The translations under genes were made by a program, and so were the position numbers. Positions 37,318 through 47,482 of a stretch of DNA of 64,000 bases are shown in pieces. The notes beneath the pieces are model-generated. The model saw nothing but the letters and a program-made list of their open reading frames with translations, searched no databases and was not told where the DNA came from. Numbering within the stretch: the stretch's first letter is position 1; each line of letters begins with the position of its first letter. Source of the stretch: Arthrobacter crystallopoietes (GTDB lineage: Bacteria > Actinomycetota > Actinomycetes > Actinomycetales > Micrococcaceae); NCBI RefSeq assembly GCF_002849715.1, contig NZ_CP018863.1:4092001-4156000 (forward strand). The letters run 5' to 3'.

Positions 37318-39440
37318 AGCAGATCCAGGCCGTCGCAGCGGACCTGGACTGGTTCCGCCAACCGCTTGGCGGAGACGGCCGCCTTTCTGGCCCGGAGGGC
37401 TCCGGTCACGGTATTCCCCTGCTGGTAGCTGAAGAACAACAGCAGACGGTGGTGTCCGGCCGGGGCACCGTAATTCTCCAGCTCTGTGGGTCCCACCGTA
37501 CGGACGTCGCCGGGGAGTTCCAGCCCGGACATAAACGTCTCGATTCCGGCGGTCGAACCGGTAATGGCGGCGATCCTGAGCGCGGGAGGCAGCTGCAGTT
37601 CACGGCGCAACGCGAGCTCCCGTGAAGCGGCCCCGGCTGGGTCCCAACGCACCAGCTGCCCGACGACCGCGTCATGGTCGGCCGTGATCACCACTGTCCC
37701 GCCCTCCGCTGCCGGACGGACCAGCGATGCGGCCGTGAACCAGCGGCGCAGGGCATCTTCGGGAGCGCGCAGGGACTCACGGCTCAGCAGCGAGTTCCCG
37801 TCGAGCAGCAGAGCCGCCGCATATCCGCCGGCGACCGCCGGCTCCGCCCCGGGCGTCGCTACTACCACCGCTTTGCTGGCCTTGACCGTGGCCTTCACAT
37901 GGTCACCCGCTGAAGAGATGACTGTGGCCCCGGGAAAGGCACGGCCAAGCTCCTCTGCTGTTCGCGAGGCCCCGATGACCAGTGCCCGCAGTCTGCCCGA
38001 ACCGCAAACGCCACAGCGCCAGTGGGCGGCGAGCCGGCCGCACCACCGGCAGGTCAGCGCTGTTCCGTGACCGGCTTGTCCCAGCGGTCCCTGGCATTCC
38101 GTGCAGCGGGCCGGTGTGCGGCAGTCCTGGCAGGCCATGGCCGGCGAGAAGCCTGTACGCGCGACCTGCACCAGGACAGGCCCGTGTTCAAGTCCTTCCC
38201 TGGCTGCCCGCCACGCCGCCTGTGGAAGCCTGGCATGGCGGAGCAGCGGATCGCGTTCCTGCTGGAACGTATCGGCGGTGTTGACTACCCGGGGCGTGAG
38301 GGCACGCAACGCCGGCCGGTCAGCCTGCAGCGGCTGGGCCCAGCCGGTTTCAACAAGCCGCTGGCTCTCCGTGCTGCGGGCAATCCCGGCCAGCAAGGCG
38401 GCGCAGCCGGTTTGCTCCGCGCGCAGCAGCAGGACCTCGCGCGTGTGCTGGTAGGGGGCGCGTTGTTCGACGTACAGATCATCGCCGTCGTCCCAGATCG
38501 CAACCAGGCCCAGCTCACGGACGGGGGCGTAGGCTGCGGACCGGGTGCCGATCGCGACCTTGACGGTACCGTGCAGCAGCTTCAGGTAGTTCCGGTAGCG
38601 CGGGGTCGGACCGTCATCGGCGCTCAGCCGCACGAACGCCTCGGCGCCGATCGTCGCCTCGAGCGCCTCGCCCAGCAGGTCAAGATCCTTGGCATCGGGG
38701 ACCACCACCAGTGCACCGCGTCCGCTGGTCAGCGTCGCCGCCACGGCCGCTGCCAGCTGGCGAGTCCATGATGCCGGCCCGTAGGACTTATGGCTCGAAA
38801 GTACCGCCCGGGGCGACTCTCCGGCGGCCAGATGGGCCAGAAACGCCGCAGCACTGCGGTAGCCGGCAAAGCATAACGCCGGGTCCGCAGCATCCGCTGG
38901 CGTACTGACGGCGCCGGCTTCCAGACCCGGCTCGTCCGCCTGCTCCTGCTCCTCCCCCGGCGGCGCCCCGGGCAGGAGCCGGCCCGCTGCCGCGAACTCC
39001 TTGTCTACTTTGGCCACCCGCGGTGGGATAGCAGCGCGGATGACGTCGCTGAGCGTGCCGGCGTACCGCCTGGCCAGCGCTCCCGCCAGCTCCAGCAGCT
39101 CCGGGGTCAGGACAGGCTGGGCGGAAACCACCTTCGCCAGCGGGCTGAGCCGGACGCCCTCGGCGGCTTCGGACTTGCGCCCGGTGATGTAGCCGCTGAT
39201 CTCCTGCCCGCCGAAACGGGCTTTGATGCGTGCCCCCGGGACAGCCTCCGCGGCGGCCTCTTGCGGAACAAGATAGTCGAAGACGCGGTCCAGATGCGGC
39301 ACCGCGGACTCGATCAGTACCTCGGCCACCGGGTTCTCGCCGGCCGGTACCGTCGCGCCGCGAGGTTTGGCAGGCGAGGCGAATCCCTGCAGCAGCGACA
39401 GCTGGACGGCCTCGTCCCGTGGGGTTGATCCGTCTGTCAC
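37314..39440 (-). CDS. priA: Primosomal protein N' (PriA), helicase-motif-lacking actinobacterial form
   Basis: A 708-residue protein. The N-terminal 3'-DNA-end-binding domain begins VAEVLIESAVPHLDRVFDYLVPQEA, with IKARFGGQEISGYITGRKSEA. The cysteine-rich zinc domain at about 436-480 (CQDCRTPARCTECQG...CRWCGRLAAHWRCGVCGSG) is intact. The helicase core is degenerate: the Walker A position reads SSHKSYGPAS (about residue 208) instead of GxxGxGKT, and the DExH position reads IWDDGDDL. It is therefore expected to bind forks without unwinding, as noted for other actinobacterial PriA proteins. The GTG at 39440 is chosen because upstream codons are only a shadow of metK. The stop overlaps a convergent glycosyltransferase stop. 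Confidence 0.88.
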   Translation of the reverse strand: MTDGSTPRDEAVQLSLLQGFASPAKPRGATVPAGENPVAEVLIESAVPHLDRVFDYLVPQEAAAEAVPGARIKARFGGQEISGYITGRKSEAAEGVRLSPLAKVVSAQPVLTPELLELAGALARRYAGTLSDVIRAAIPPRVAKVDKEFAAAGRLLPGAPPGEEQEQADEPGLEAGAVSTPADAADPALCFAGYRSAAAFLAHLAAGESPRAVLSSHKSYGPASWTRQLAAAVAATLTSGRGALVVVPDAKDLDLLGEALEATIGAEAFVRLSADDGPTPRYRNYLKLLHGTVKVAIGTRSAAYAPVRELGLVAIWDDGDDLYVEQRAPYQHTREVLLLRAEQTGCAALLAGIARSTESQRLVETGWAQPLQADRPALRALTPRVVNTADTFQQERDPLLRHARLPQAAWRAAREGLEHGPVLVQVARTGFSPAMACQDCRTPARCTECQGPLGQAGHGTALTCRWCGRLAAHWRCGVCGSGRLRALVIGASRTAEELGRAFPGATVISSAGDHVKATVKASKAVVVATPGAEPAVAGGYAAALLLDGNSLLSRESLRAPEDALRRWFTAASLVRPAAEGGTVVITADHDAVVGQLVRWDPAGAASRELALRRELQLPPALRIAAITGSTAGIETFMSGLELPGDVRTVGPTELENYGAPAGHHRLLLFFSYQQGNTVTGALRARKAAVSAKRLAEPVQVRCDGLDLL

Positions 39441-39447
39441 GCTGGAA

Positions 39448-40659
39448 TCAGGCGTTGAAGTAACTGCGCAGCGCCTCGGCCCGGTCCGTGCGTTCCCAGG
39501 TGAAGTCTTCCTGCTCGCGGCCGAAATGCCCGTGCGCCGCAGTCTGCAGGTAAATGGGACGCTTGAGCTGCAGGTCGTTGATGATGCCCAGCGGCCGCAG
39601 GTCGAAGACTTCCTGGACGGCGTCGGCGATGCGCAGCGGATCCACGGTCTCGGTGCCGAACGTCTCCACATAAATCCCGACCGGCCGTGCCATTCCAATG
39701 GCGTAGGCGATCTGGATTTCGGCCCGGCGGGCCAGGCCGGCAGCCACGACGTTCTTGGCCACCCAGCGCATGGCGTAGGCTGCCGAGCGGTCCACCTTGG
39801 ACGGATCCTTGCCGCTGAACGCGCCGCCGCCATGGCGGGCCATTCCACCGTAGGTGTCCACAATGATCTTGCGTCCGGTCAGTCCGGCATCCCCCACCGG
39901 GCCGCCGATGACGAACTCTCCGCCCGGATTCAGAATATGGCGGACGTCGGAAACGTCCAGGTTCGAGTTCGCCAGCACCGGTTCAATGACGTACTTGGAC
40001 AGGTCCGCCCGCAGGTGGTCGAGATCCACGCCGGCTTCGTGCTGGCTCGAGATAACCACGGTGTCAACGGAAACCGGCTTATCGCCGTCGTACCCTACGG
40101 TGACCTGCGTCTTGCCGTCAGGCCGCAGGTACGGCAGCGTGGCGTCCTTGCGGACTTCCGTCAGCTTCTCGGAAAGCCGGTGCGCCAACCAGATCGGTGC
40201 CGGCATGAACACCTCGGTCTCGTCGCTGGCATAGCCGAACATGATGCCCTGGTCGCCGGCGCCCTGGGCGTCATAGTCGTCCTGCTGCGTACCCTCGCGG
40301 CCTTCCAGTGAATTGAACACGCCGGACGCGATGTCCGTCGACTGTTGGCCGATGGACACGGAGACACCGCAGCGGGCGCCGTCGAAGCCCTTGTCGGAAG
40401 AGTTGTAGCCGATGTTCAGGATGGTCTCGCGGACGATCTGCGGGATCTCAACGTAGCCCTGGGTCGTCACTTCGCCGGCCACGTGGACCAACCCCGTTGT
40501 GGCGAGTGTCTCCACGGCGACACGCGAGTCCGGATCTTCGCGGAGCAGCGCATCGAGAATGGCGTCCGAGATCTGGTCGCAGATCTTGTCCGGGTGCCCT
40601 TCCGTGACGGACTCGGAGGTAAAAAGCCGCAGGGGGGAAGCAGAAGAAGTCACAGACAT
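39448..40659 (-). CDS. metK: S-adenosylmethionine synthase
   Basis: A 403-residue enzyme forming SAM from methionine and ATP. Signatures: [25 protein letters not shown], the hexapeptide GAGDQG in [16 protein letters not shown], and [34 protein letters not shown]. The ATG at 40659 has AAGG only one base away; the GTG two codons later ([11 protein letters not shown]) has AAGG at a better seven-base spacing, so the true start may be 40653. It lies between coaBC and priA on the same strand. No SAM riboswitch is visible in the 60-base gap. Confidence 0.97.
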   Translation of the reverse strand: MSVTSSASPLRLFTSESVTEGHPDKICDQISDAILDALLREDPDSRVAVETLATTGLVHVAGEVTTQGYVEIPQIVRETILNIGYNSSDKGFDGARCGVSVSIGQQSTDIASGVFNSLEGREGTQQDDYDAQGAGDQGIMFGYASDETEVFMPAPIWLAHRLSEKLTEVRKDATLPYLRPDGKTQVTVGYDGDKPVSVDTVVISSQHEAGVDLDHLRADLSKYVIEPVLANSNLDVSDVRHILNPGGEFVIGGPVGDAGLTGRKIIVDTYGGMARHGGGAFSGKDPSKVDRSAAYAMRWVAKNVVAAGLARRAEIQIAYAIGMARPVGIYVETFGTETVDPLRIADAVQEVFDLRPLGIINDLQLKRPIYLQTAAHGHFGREQEDFTWERTDRAEALRSYFNA

Positions 40660-40719
40660 ACCTTACTTGGTCTTAAGCCGCAGCTGCCGCGCCTGTCAAC
40701 AGGCGCGGGGGCGGAATGG

Positions 40720-41946
40720 TCAGGAGACGAGCTCCGCGGCGACCCGTTCGATGATGGTCCGAGCCACGGTGTCCTTGCTGCCGGTCGCCACCTGCGGGTC
40801 AGCGCCGGAATTATCAAGAATGCTGATGGCGGTCTGGTCCTGGCCGAACACCAGATCCCGGCCCACCTGGTTCAGCACCAGCAGGTCGCAGCCCTTGCGG
40901 GCCAGCTTCTGGCGTGCATAGCCCAACACGTCGCTGCTGCTGTCCCCGGTTTCAGCGGCAAAGCCGACGATCAGTGCCGGACCCGTTCCGCTGTCGCGCC
41001 GGACCTGCACAATTTCCTGCAGGATGTCCGGGTTGCGCACCAGGGTGATGACCGGATCCGCGGCGTCGTCGCGCTTCTTGATCTTGGTTTCGGCTGCCTC
41101 CGCGGGACGGAAGTCAGCAACGGCGGCAGCCATAATAACGACGTCGGCACGCGCCGACGCTTCAAGCGTCGCCGTCCGCAACTGCAGGGCAGTCTCCACC
41201 CGCGTAGTCTTGACGCCCTCAGGCGGGGCAACATCCATGTGGGCAGCGACAAGCTCGACCTCGGCGCCGGCAGCTGCCGCGGCCCGTGCCAACGCTACGC
41301 CTTGCTTTCCCGACGAGCGGTTGCCCAGGAAGCGTACCGGATCCAGCGGTTCGCGGGTTCCGCCGGAGGTGATGACCACACGCTTGCCCAGCAGCATGGT
41401 GGTGCCTGCGGCCGGCCGGCTTTCGTCGAGCTGCGCAAGGGCGAAGTCGAAGATTTCCTCCGGCTCCGGCAACCGGCCCGGTCCGGTGTCCTTGCCGGTC
41501 AGCCTGCCGACGGCCGGATCCATGACGAGGGTTCCGCGGCCGCGCAAGGTGGCGATATTTGTCTGCGTTGCCGGATGCTGCCACATTTCGGTGTGCATGG
41601 CCGGCACGAAAACTACCGGTCCCCGGGCCATCAGCAGCGTATTGGTGAGCAGGTCATCGGCAAGGCCAGCGGCGGCACGGGCAAGAACGTCCGCGGTGGC
41701 AGGAGCCACCACCACCAGGTCAGCATCCTGGCCCAGCCGCACATGGTTCACGGTGTCCACCGCGTCGAAGACGGTGGTAGACACCGGCTGGCCGGAGAGT
41801 GCTTCCCAGGTCGCGCGTCCGACGAACTTCTCGGCGGCCTCGGTCGGAACCACGGTGACCTGGTGTCCGGCTTCCTTAAACAGCCGGAGCAGGGATGCGG
41901 ACTTGTAGGCGGCGATCCCGCCGCCTACGCCTAAAATGATCCGCAT
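40720..41946 (-). CDS. coaBC: Bifunctional phosphopantothenoylcysteine decarboxylase/phosphopantothenate--cysteine ligase
   Basis: A 408-residue two-domain coenzyme A enzyme. The N-terminal FMN-dependent CoaC flavoprotein domain runs from RIILGVGGGIAAYKSASLLRLFKEAGHQVTVVPTEAA to about residue 180 and includes the PAMHTEMWQHPATQTN substrate clamp. The C-terminal CoaB domain starts VVITSGGTREPLDPVRFLGNRSSGKQGVALA and includes AAVADFRP and KKRDDA. It joins 4'-phosphopantothenate to cysteine and decarboxylates the product. The ATG at 41946 has GGAGCAGG upstream. Neighbours rpoZ and metK are typical. Confidence 0.96.
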   Translation of the reverse strand: MRIILGVGGGIAAYKSASLLRLFKEAGHQVTVVPTEAAEKFVGRATWEALSGQPVSTTVFDAVDTVNHVRLGQDADLVVVAPATADVLARAAAGLADDLLTNTLLMARGPVVFVPAMHTEMWQHPATQTNIATLRGRGTLVMDPAVGRLTGKDTGPGRLPEPEEIFDFALAQLDESRPAAGTTMLLGKRVVITSGGTREPLDPVRFLGNRSSGKQGVALARAAAAAGAEVELVAAHMDVAPPEGVKTTRVETALQLRTATLEASARADVVIMAAAVADFRPAEAAETKIKKRDDAADPVITLVRNPDILQEIVQVRRDSGTGPALIVGFAAETGDSSSDVLGYARQKLARKGCDLLVLNQVGRDLVFGQDQTAISILDNSGADPQVATGSKDTVARTIIERVAAELVS

Positions 41947-41982
41947 TCCTGCTCCGTTACCGTGTTAAGTTGTTGGCTGTTG

Positions 41983-42246
41983 CTACTCTGCAGCCGGTTC
42001 GATCGGCTTGGAAACCAGCAGGCCCTCGTTGATCTCGCGCAGGGCGATGGACAGCGGCTTCTCGTTCAGCTTGGTGTCCACCAGCGGGCCAACATACTCG
42101 AACAGGCCCTCATGCAGCTGCGAGTAGTAAGCGTTGATCTGGCGGGCGCGCTTTGCGCCGTAGATCACCAGGGCATACTTCGAGTCCGTCGTCTCCAGCA
42201 GGGAGTCGATCGGCGGATTAATGATGCCTTCGAGGTTAGTCGACAC
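41983..42246 (-). CDS. rpoZ: DNA-directed RNA polymerase subunit omega
   Basis: An 87-residue RNA polymerase assembly subunit that binds the beta-prime C-terminus. The family core is [49 protein letters not shown] followed by [18 protein letters not shown] at 42246 has GGAGAA upstream. It lies between gmk and coaBC, the conserved actinobacterial order. Confidence 0.96.
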   Translation of the reverse strand: MSTNLEGIINPPIDSLLETTDSKYALVIYGAKRARQINAYYSQLHEGLFEYVGPLVDTKLNEKPLSIALREINEGLLVSKPIEPAAE

Positions 42247-42294
42247 TTATTCTCCAAAAATTCTGTAGGTATCTGCTTCGCTGACGGTCACGGT

Positions 42295-42876
42295 CTAACG
42301 TGGGTTCGGCACAAGCCCCATCAGCGAAACAAGCTCTTCTGCCGCCCGCCGGACATCGTCATTTACGACGGTGTGGTCAAATTCGGATTCGGCAGCAAGT
42401 TCCAGTTTAGCGGTTTCCAGCCGCTGCTGCTGTTCCTCCGGCGTTTCTGTGCCGCGGCCCACCAGACGGCGGACCATTTCGTCCCAGCTGGGCGGCGCCA
42501 GGAAGACGAAATTCGCCTCGGGCATGCTGTCCTTCACCTGGCGGGCGCCCTGCAAGTCAATCTCCAGGAGGACCGATTTCCCCTCCGCCATCGCCTGCTC
42601 CACGGTATGCCGGATGGTTCCGTAGCGGTTGCGCCCGTGGACCACAGCCCATTCGAGCATGGCGCCATCGGCCACCAGCCGGTCGAACTCCTCGGCGGAT
42701 ACGAAATAATAGTGGACCCCGTCTACCTCGCCGGGGCGCGGTGCCCGCGTGGTTGCGGATACCGACAGCCAGACCTGCGGGTAATGGTCGCGGATGAAGG
42801 TGGAGACGGTTCCCTTGCCGACGGCGGTGGGACCGGCCAGGACGGTGAGGCGGGGTTTATCAGACATGCTTTCCAT
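42295..42876 (-). CDS. gmk: Guanylate kinase
   Basis: A 193-residue kinase converting GMP to GDP. The P-loop is [13 protein letters not shown] (about residues 13-25). The GMP-binding region is [27 protein letters not shown], followed by [14 protein letters not shown] and [14 protein letters not shown]; the lid is [17 protein letters not shown]. The ATG at 42876 (MESMSDKP) has no good ribosome binding site; the second ATG at 42867 is alternative but its GGAAAG is too close. It follows mihF by 12 bases. Confidence 0.95.
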   Translation of the reverse strand: MESMSDKPRLTVLAGPTAVGKGTVSTFIRDHYPQVWLSVSATTRAPRPGEVDGVHYYFVSAEEFDRLVADGAMLEWAVVHGRNRYGTIRHTVEQAMAEGKSVLLEIDLQGARQVKDSMPEANFVFLAPPSWDEMVRRLVGRGTETPEEQQQRLETAKLELAAESEFDHTVVNDDVRRAAEELVSLMGLVPNPR

Positions 42877-42888
42877 CTGTTGCAGGAT

Positions 42889-43206
42889 CTATTGTGATTC
42901 CAGAAGTTCGATCAGGGCCTTGCGCTGGTGCACGCCCAGACCCCGGACCCGCCGGGTGGGGGCGATTCCGATGCTTTCCATTATGGCCGCGGCGCGGACC
43001 TTGCCGATGCCCGGCAGCGCCTCGAGCAATTCGACAACCCGAAGCCTGCCGATCGATTCAACGTTCTTCGCCGTATCGATGACCTCGGCCACGCTGACCC
43101 GGCCGTCTTTGAGCCTGGCCTTGATCTCGGCACGCTCGGCTCTGGCCGCGGTGGCCTTGTTTCGGGCTGCAGTGCGTTCAGTGTCCGACAGCGGTTTCAG
43201 GCTCAC
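42889..43206 (-). CDS. mihF: Integration host factor, actinobacterial type (mIHF)
   Basis: A 105-residue nucleoid-associated protein found in actinobacteria and unrelated to proteobacterial IHF. It has a helical N-terminus (TERTAARNKATAARAERAEIKARLKDG), then a helix-two-turn-helix core: ESIGRLRVVELLEALPGIGKVRAAAIMESIGIAPTRRVRGLGVHQRKALIELL. The LPGIGKVRA segment is the DNA-backbone-binding hairpin. The GTG at 43206 is chosen because GGAGAAG lies just before it; a longer GTG start at 43218 would contain that ribosome binding site. It bends DNA and helps shape the chromosome. Confidence 0.93.
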   Translation of the reverse strand: MSLKPLSDTERTAARNKATAARAERAEIKARLKDGRVSVAEVIDTAKNVESIGRLRVVELLEALPGIGKVRAAAIMESIGIAPTRRVRGLGVHQRKALIELLESQ

Positions 43207-43326
43207 AGGCTTCTCCACATCGTATCGCTGGCCGCAGCCGCGGCTAGGAAGTAATCAGCTTGCACTGAACCTATCCGCTAGCGCCCGGGAAAATCAATCC
43301 TCCCCGGAGCCCGATCCCTGTAGAGC

Positions 43327-44190
43327 TCAGTCCGCCAGCATTTCCAGCGTGCTCTCGACCGCCGAACGCAGGCCCTGCGGGTCCGGTCCGGCCCTGAGGA
43401 TTTCCCGGCTCGAAGTCGCCAGCACATTGCCGTAGGCCCGGCCGAAGGTGCGGCGCAGGTCCGCGCCGGTGGCACCCTGGGCACCGAGACCGGGCGCCAG
43501 GACCGGTCCGTTGAGCGCGGCCAGATCCAGGCCCAGCTGCGCAGGCGCGTCGGCAACCGTGGCACCCACTACGAGGCCGACGGACCCCAGCGTGCCGTCG
43601 CGGTCCGCGGCCGCATTGTCAGCTGACGCGGCCTCCACAATCCGGCGGGCAACGGAATCCGCGCCGCCGGCATGCTGGACGCTGGCACCTTCGGGATTCG
43701 ACGTCAGGGCCAGCACGAACACGCCGCGCCCCGTCCCGGCAGCCAGATCAAGGGCCGGCCGCAACGACTCGTAGCCCAGGTACGGGCTCAGCGTCACGGC
43801 GTCCGCGGCAAGCGGCGAGCCGTCCGCAAGCCAAGCGTGGGCGTACGCGGCCATGGTCGAGCCGATATCGCCGCGTTTAGCGTCGGCAATAGTCAGCACC
43901 TCGGCCGCCGCTGCGGCGGCGAGAAGCTTCTCAAGGGCCGCAAGGCCGCGCGAACCGTGGCGCTCGAAGAGCGCCACCTGCGGCTTGAGCGCGGCAACGC
44001 CCTCCCCCACCGCCTCCAGCACGGTGAGGGAAAAGCGTTCCAGCCCATCGGCGTCGTCGTTCAATCCCCAGGATTCCAGCAAGGCCGGATGCGGATCGAT
44101 GCCCACGCACAGCTGTCCGTGTTTCTGCATGGCGGACCGCAGCCGCGTCCCGAAGGACGCGGCAGATCCGGCAGCGGCGGCGTCAGGCAT
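43327..44190 (-). CDS. pyrF: Orotidine 5'-phosphate decarboxylase, type 2
   Basis: A 287-residue enzyme performing the last step of UMP synthesis. Type-2 features: [45 protein letters not shown], the catalytic [40 protein letters not shown] and [20 protein letters not shown]. The ATG at 44190 overlaps the carB stop by eight bases, so it is the last gene of the pyr operon. A 120-base gap separates it from mihF. Confidence 0.96.
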   Translation of the reverse strand: MPDAAAAGSAASFGTRLRSAMQKHGQLCVGIDPHPALLESWGLNDDADGLERFSLTVLEAVGEGVAALKPQVALFERHGSRGLAALEKLLAAAAAAEVLTIADAKRGDIGSTMAAYAHAWLADGSPLAADAVTLSPYLGYESLRPALDLAAGTGRGVFVLALTSNPEGASVQHAGGADSVARRIVEAASADNAAADRDGTLGSVGLVVGATVADAPAQLGLDLAALNGPVLAPGLGAQGATGADLRRTFGRAYGNVLATSSREILRAGPDPQGLRSAVESTLEMLAD

Positions 44191-47100
44191 CGACGGCGGC
44201 CTTCAGCTTCAGGGCGTGCTCCTGCAGGCTGGTGACGTCCCACTCGTACTGGCGCATGGCTTCGATGGCCTGGATCGCCGCGCCGAATTCGGACACGGTG
44301 GTGATGACCGGGGTGCCTACGGAGGTTGCGGCGGCGCGGATCTCGTAGCCGTCGCCGCGTGCCTGTCCGCCCGAGGGGGTGTTCAGGATCAGGCCGATGG
44401 CACCTTCGGTAATCAGATCCACAATGGTGCCTTCGCCGTCGGGGCCGCGGCCTTCGGCGACCTTGCGCACGGTGGTGGACTGGATGCCGTTGCGCCGCAG
44501 CACTTCGGCGGTACCTCCCGTGGAGAGGATTTCGAAGCCCAGATCTACCAGCAGCTTCACCGGCATGATGATGGAACGCTTGTCCCGGTTGGCCACGGAA
44601 ACGAACACCTTGCCGGACGTGGGCAGGGCACTGTTGGCGGCGGCCTGGGACTTGGCGAAGGCAGTGTCGAAGTACTTGTCGATACCCATCACTTCGCCCG
44701 TGGAACGCATTTCCGGGCCGAGCAGCGAGTCCACAACCGTGCCCTCGGGAGTGCGGAAGCGGTTGAAGGGCAGCACGGCTTCCTTCACGGCCACCGGTGC
44801 ATCCAGCGGCAGGGTGGAGCCGTCCCCCGTCTCCGGCAGCATCTTGTAAGCGGTGCGCAGCTGGTGGATAGTCACGCCGGTGCCGATCAGCGCGGCGGCC
44901 TTGGCCAGCTGGACGCCGGTGGCCTTGGACACGAACGGCACGGTGCGGGAGGCACGCGGATTTGCCTCGATGACATACAGCACGTCCGAGGCGAGGGCGA
45001 ACTGGATGTTGATCAGGCCGCGCACGCCGACACCCTGGGCGATCGCGAAGGTAGCCTCGCGGACCCGTTCGATAACGGAGGTGCCGAGCGTGATCGGCGG
45101 CAGCACGCAGGCCGAGTCGCCGGAGTGGATGCCGGCTTCCTCGATGTGCTCCATGATTCCGCCCAGGTACATGTCCTTGCCGTCGTACAGCGCGTCGACG
45201 TCGATCTCAATGGCGTCTTCGAGGAAACGGTCTACCAGGACCGGGTGGTCCGGGGTAATTTCCGTGGCGTTGGCGATGTAGCGCGAGAGGTTGGGCTCGT
45301 CGTAGACAATCTCCATGCCGCGGCCGCCCAATACGTAGGACGGGCGGACCAGCACCGGATAGCCGATTTCGTCGGCGATCTTCTTGGCTTCCTCGAAGGA
45401 GACTGCGGTCCCGTTCTTCGGGGCTACCAGACCGGCCGCGTCGAGCACCCGCTGGAAGGCACCGCGGTGCTCGGCCAGGTCGATCGCTTCGGGCGACGTG
45501 CCCAGGATGGGGATGCCCGCATCGGCCAGCGCCTGCGCCAGCTTGAGCGGCGTCTGGCCGCCGAGCTGGACGAAGACGCCCATTACACCGCCGGTGCGCT
45601 CTTCGGCCGCAATGACCTCCAGCACGTCTTCGAGCGTCAGCGGCTCGAAGTAGAGACGGTTGGAGATGTCGTAGTCCGTGGAGACCGTTTCCGGGTTGCA
45701 GTTGATCATGACCGTCTCGTAGCCGGCGTTGCGCAGAGCCATGGTCGCATGCACGCAGCTGTAGTCGAACTCGATGCCCTGGCCGATCCGGTTCGGGCCC
45801 GAGCCGAGGATGATCACGGACGGCTTGGCGTGCAGCTCGACCTCGTCCTCCTCGTCGTAGGAGGAGTAGTGGTACGGCGTGTAGGCGGCAAATTCCGCTG
45901 CGCAGGTGTCCACGGTCTTGAACACCGGGCGGATGCCCAGGGCGTGCCGCACGCCGCGCACTACCGCCTCGGCGGTGTTGGTCAGCTTGCCGATCTGCTC
46001 GTCCGAGAAGCCGTGCCGCTTGGCGAGGCGCAGGATCTCCTCGGTCAGGGCCGGCGCGTTGCGGATCTCGGCGGCGATCTCGTTGATCAGCTGCAGCTGG
46101 TCCAGGAACCACGGGTCGATGCCGGTGGCTTCGTACAGCTGTTCCACGGTGGCGCCGCCCAGCAGGGCGCGCTGGACCTGCGACAGCCGCTCGGTCGTGC
46201 CGGTTTTGGCCTTTTCCAGCAGTTCCGGAACCTCGAAGTCATTGACCGGATCGAAGGTCAGCTGCGCGTCCTTCTGCTCCAGGGAACGCAGAGCCTTCTG
46301 CAGCGCTTCGGTGAAGTTCCGGCCCAACGCCATGGCCTCGCCGACGGACTTCATGGTGGTGGTCAGCGTCGGATCGGCCGCGGGGAACTTCTCGAAGGCA
46401 AAACGCGGGACCTTGACCACAACGTAGTCCAGCGTCGGCTCGAACGAAGCCGGCGTCTTCTGGGTGATGTCGTTGGGAATTTCGTCCAGCGTGTAGCCCA
46501 GGGAGAGCTTGGTGGCGATCTTGGCGATCGCGAAGCCGGTTGCCTTCGACGCCAGCGCCGAGGAGCGCGAAACGCGCGGGTTCATCTCGATAACGACGAC
46601 GCGGCCGGTATCCGGCTCGATCGCGAACTGGATGTTGCAGCCGCCGGTATCGACGCCGACCTCGCGGATCACGGCAATCGAGATGTCGCGCAGCCGCTGG
46701 TATTCGCGGTCCGTCAGAGTCAACGCGGGGGCCACGGTGATGGAGTCCCCGGTGTGCACGCCGACCGGATCGAAGTTCTCGATGGAGCAGACGACAACCA
46801 CGTTGTCGTTCTTGTCCCGCATCATCTCGAGCTCGTATTCCTTCCAGCCCAGGATGCTCTCTTCGAGCAGGACCTCGCTGGTGGGGCTGTACTGGATGCC
46901 GGCACCGGCAATGCGGCGCAGGTCCTCCGCGTTGTAGGCCATGCCGGAACCGAGACCACCCATGGTGAAGGACGGCCGGACCACCATCGGATAGCCCAGC
47001 TCATCGGCTGCCTTGAAGGCTTCGTCCATGGAGTGCACGATGATGGACTTGGCTGACTCGGCGCCGCAGCGTTCGACGACGCCCTTGAACTTTTCGCGGT

Positions 47101-47482
47101 CCTCGCCGAGTTCGATGGCTTCGATGTTGGCACCGATGAGTTCGACGTTGTACTTGTCCAGGACGCCGTTCTTGTCCAGCGCGATGGCCGTGTTCAGCGC
47201 GGTCTGGCCGCCCAGGGTCGGCAGCACGGCATCCGGGCGCTCCTTGGCGATGATCTTCTCCACAACCTCGGGAGTGATCGGCTCGACGTAGGTGGCGTCG
47301 GCGAACTCGGGGTCCGTCATGATCGTGGCCGGGTTGGAGTTCACCAGGATGACCCGCAGGCCTTCCTCCTTGAGTACCCGCAGGGCCTGCGTGCCGGAGT
47401 AGTCGAATTCGGCGGCCTGTCCGATGACAATGGGGCCGGAGCCGATAACCAGGACGCTTTTGAGGTCTGTTCTCTTAGGCAT
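44183..47482 (-). CDS. carB: Carbamoyl phosphate synthase large subunit
   Basis: A 1099-residue synthase making carbamoyl phosphate from ammonia (delivered by CarA), bicarbonate and two ATP. Two tandem ATP-grasp halves are complete. The first starts [28 protein letters not shown]; the second starts near residue 560 with [27 protein letters not shown]. The C-terminal MGS-like allosteric domain ([39 protein letters not shown]) probably binds UMP. The start overlaps the carA stop by one base (TAATG) and the end overlaps pyrF. Confidence 0.97.
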   Translation of the reverse strand: MPKRTDLKSVLVIGSGPIVIGQAAEFDYSGTQALRVLKEEGLRVILVNSNPATIMTDPEFADATYVEPITPEVVEKIIAKERPDAVLPTLGGQTALNTAIALDKNGVLDKYNVELIGANIEAIELGEDREKFKGVVERCGAESAKSIIVHSMDEAFKAADELGYPMVVRPSFTMGGLGSGMAYNAEDLRRIAGAGIQYSPTSEVLLEESILGWKEYELEMMRDKNDNVVVVCSIENFDPVGVHTGDSITVAPALTLTDREYQRLRDISIAVIREVGVDTGGCNIQFAIEPDTGRVVVIEMNPRVSRSSALASKATGFAIAKIATKLSLGYTLDEIPNDITQKTPASFEPTLDYVVVKVPRFAFEKFPAADPTLTTTMKSVGEAMALGRNFTEALQKALRSLEQKDAQLTFDPVNDFEVPELLEKAKTGTTERLSQVQRALLGGATVEQLYEATGIDPWFLDQLQLINEIAAEIRNAPALTEEILRLAKRHGFSDEQIGKLTNTAEAVVRGVRHALGIRPVFKTVDTCAAEFAAYTPYHYSSYDEEDEVELHAKPSVIILGSGPNRIGQGIEFDYSCVHATMALRNAGYETVMINCNPETVSTDYDISNRLYFEPLTLEDVLEVIAAEERTGGVMGVFVQLGGQTPLKLAQALADAGIPILGTSPEAIDLAEHRGAFQRVLDAAGLVAPKNGTAVSFEEAKKIADEIGYPVLVRPSYVLGGRGMEIVYDEPNLSRYIANATEITPDHPVLVDRFLEDAIEIDVDALYDGKDMYLGGIMEHIEEAGIHSGDSACVLPPITLGTSVIERVREATFAIAQGVGVRGLINIQFALASDVLYVIEANPRASRTVPFVSKATGVQLAKAAALIGTGVTIHQLRTAYKMLPETGDGSTLPLDAPVAVKEAVLPFNRFRTPEGTVVDSLLGPEMRSTGEVMGIDKYFDTAFAKSQAAANSALPTSGKVFVSVANRDKRSIIMPVKLLVDLGFEILSTGGTAEVLRRNGIQSTTVRKVAEGRGPDGEGTIVDLITEGAIGLILNTPSGGQARGDGYEIRAAATSVGTPVITTVSEFGAAIQAIEAMRQYEWDVTSLQEHALKLKAAVDA

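Noticed and set aside
39441..39863. N-terminal extension of the priA frame into metK
   Set aside because: The extra 141 residues are a frame shadow of metK; real PriA similarity begins shortly after the GTG at 39440.
40660..40719. Possible SAM riboswitch before metK
   Set aside because: The gap is only 60 bases and shows no recognisable SAM aptamer.
43853..47056. A 1067-codon open frame on the plus strand, antisense to carB
   Set aside because: It mirrors carB codon positions in high-G+C DNA, has no recognisable domain, and carB is an intact 1099-residue enzyme.
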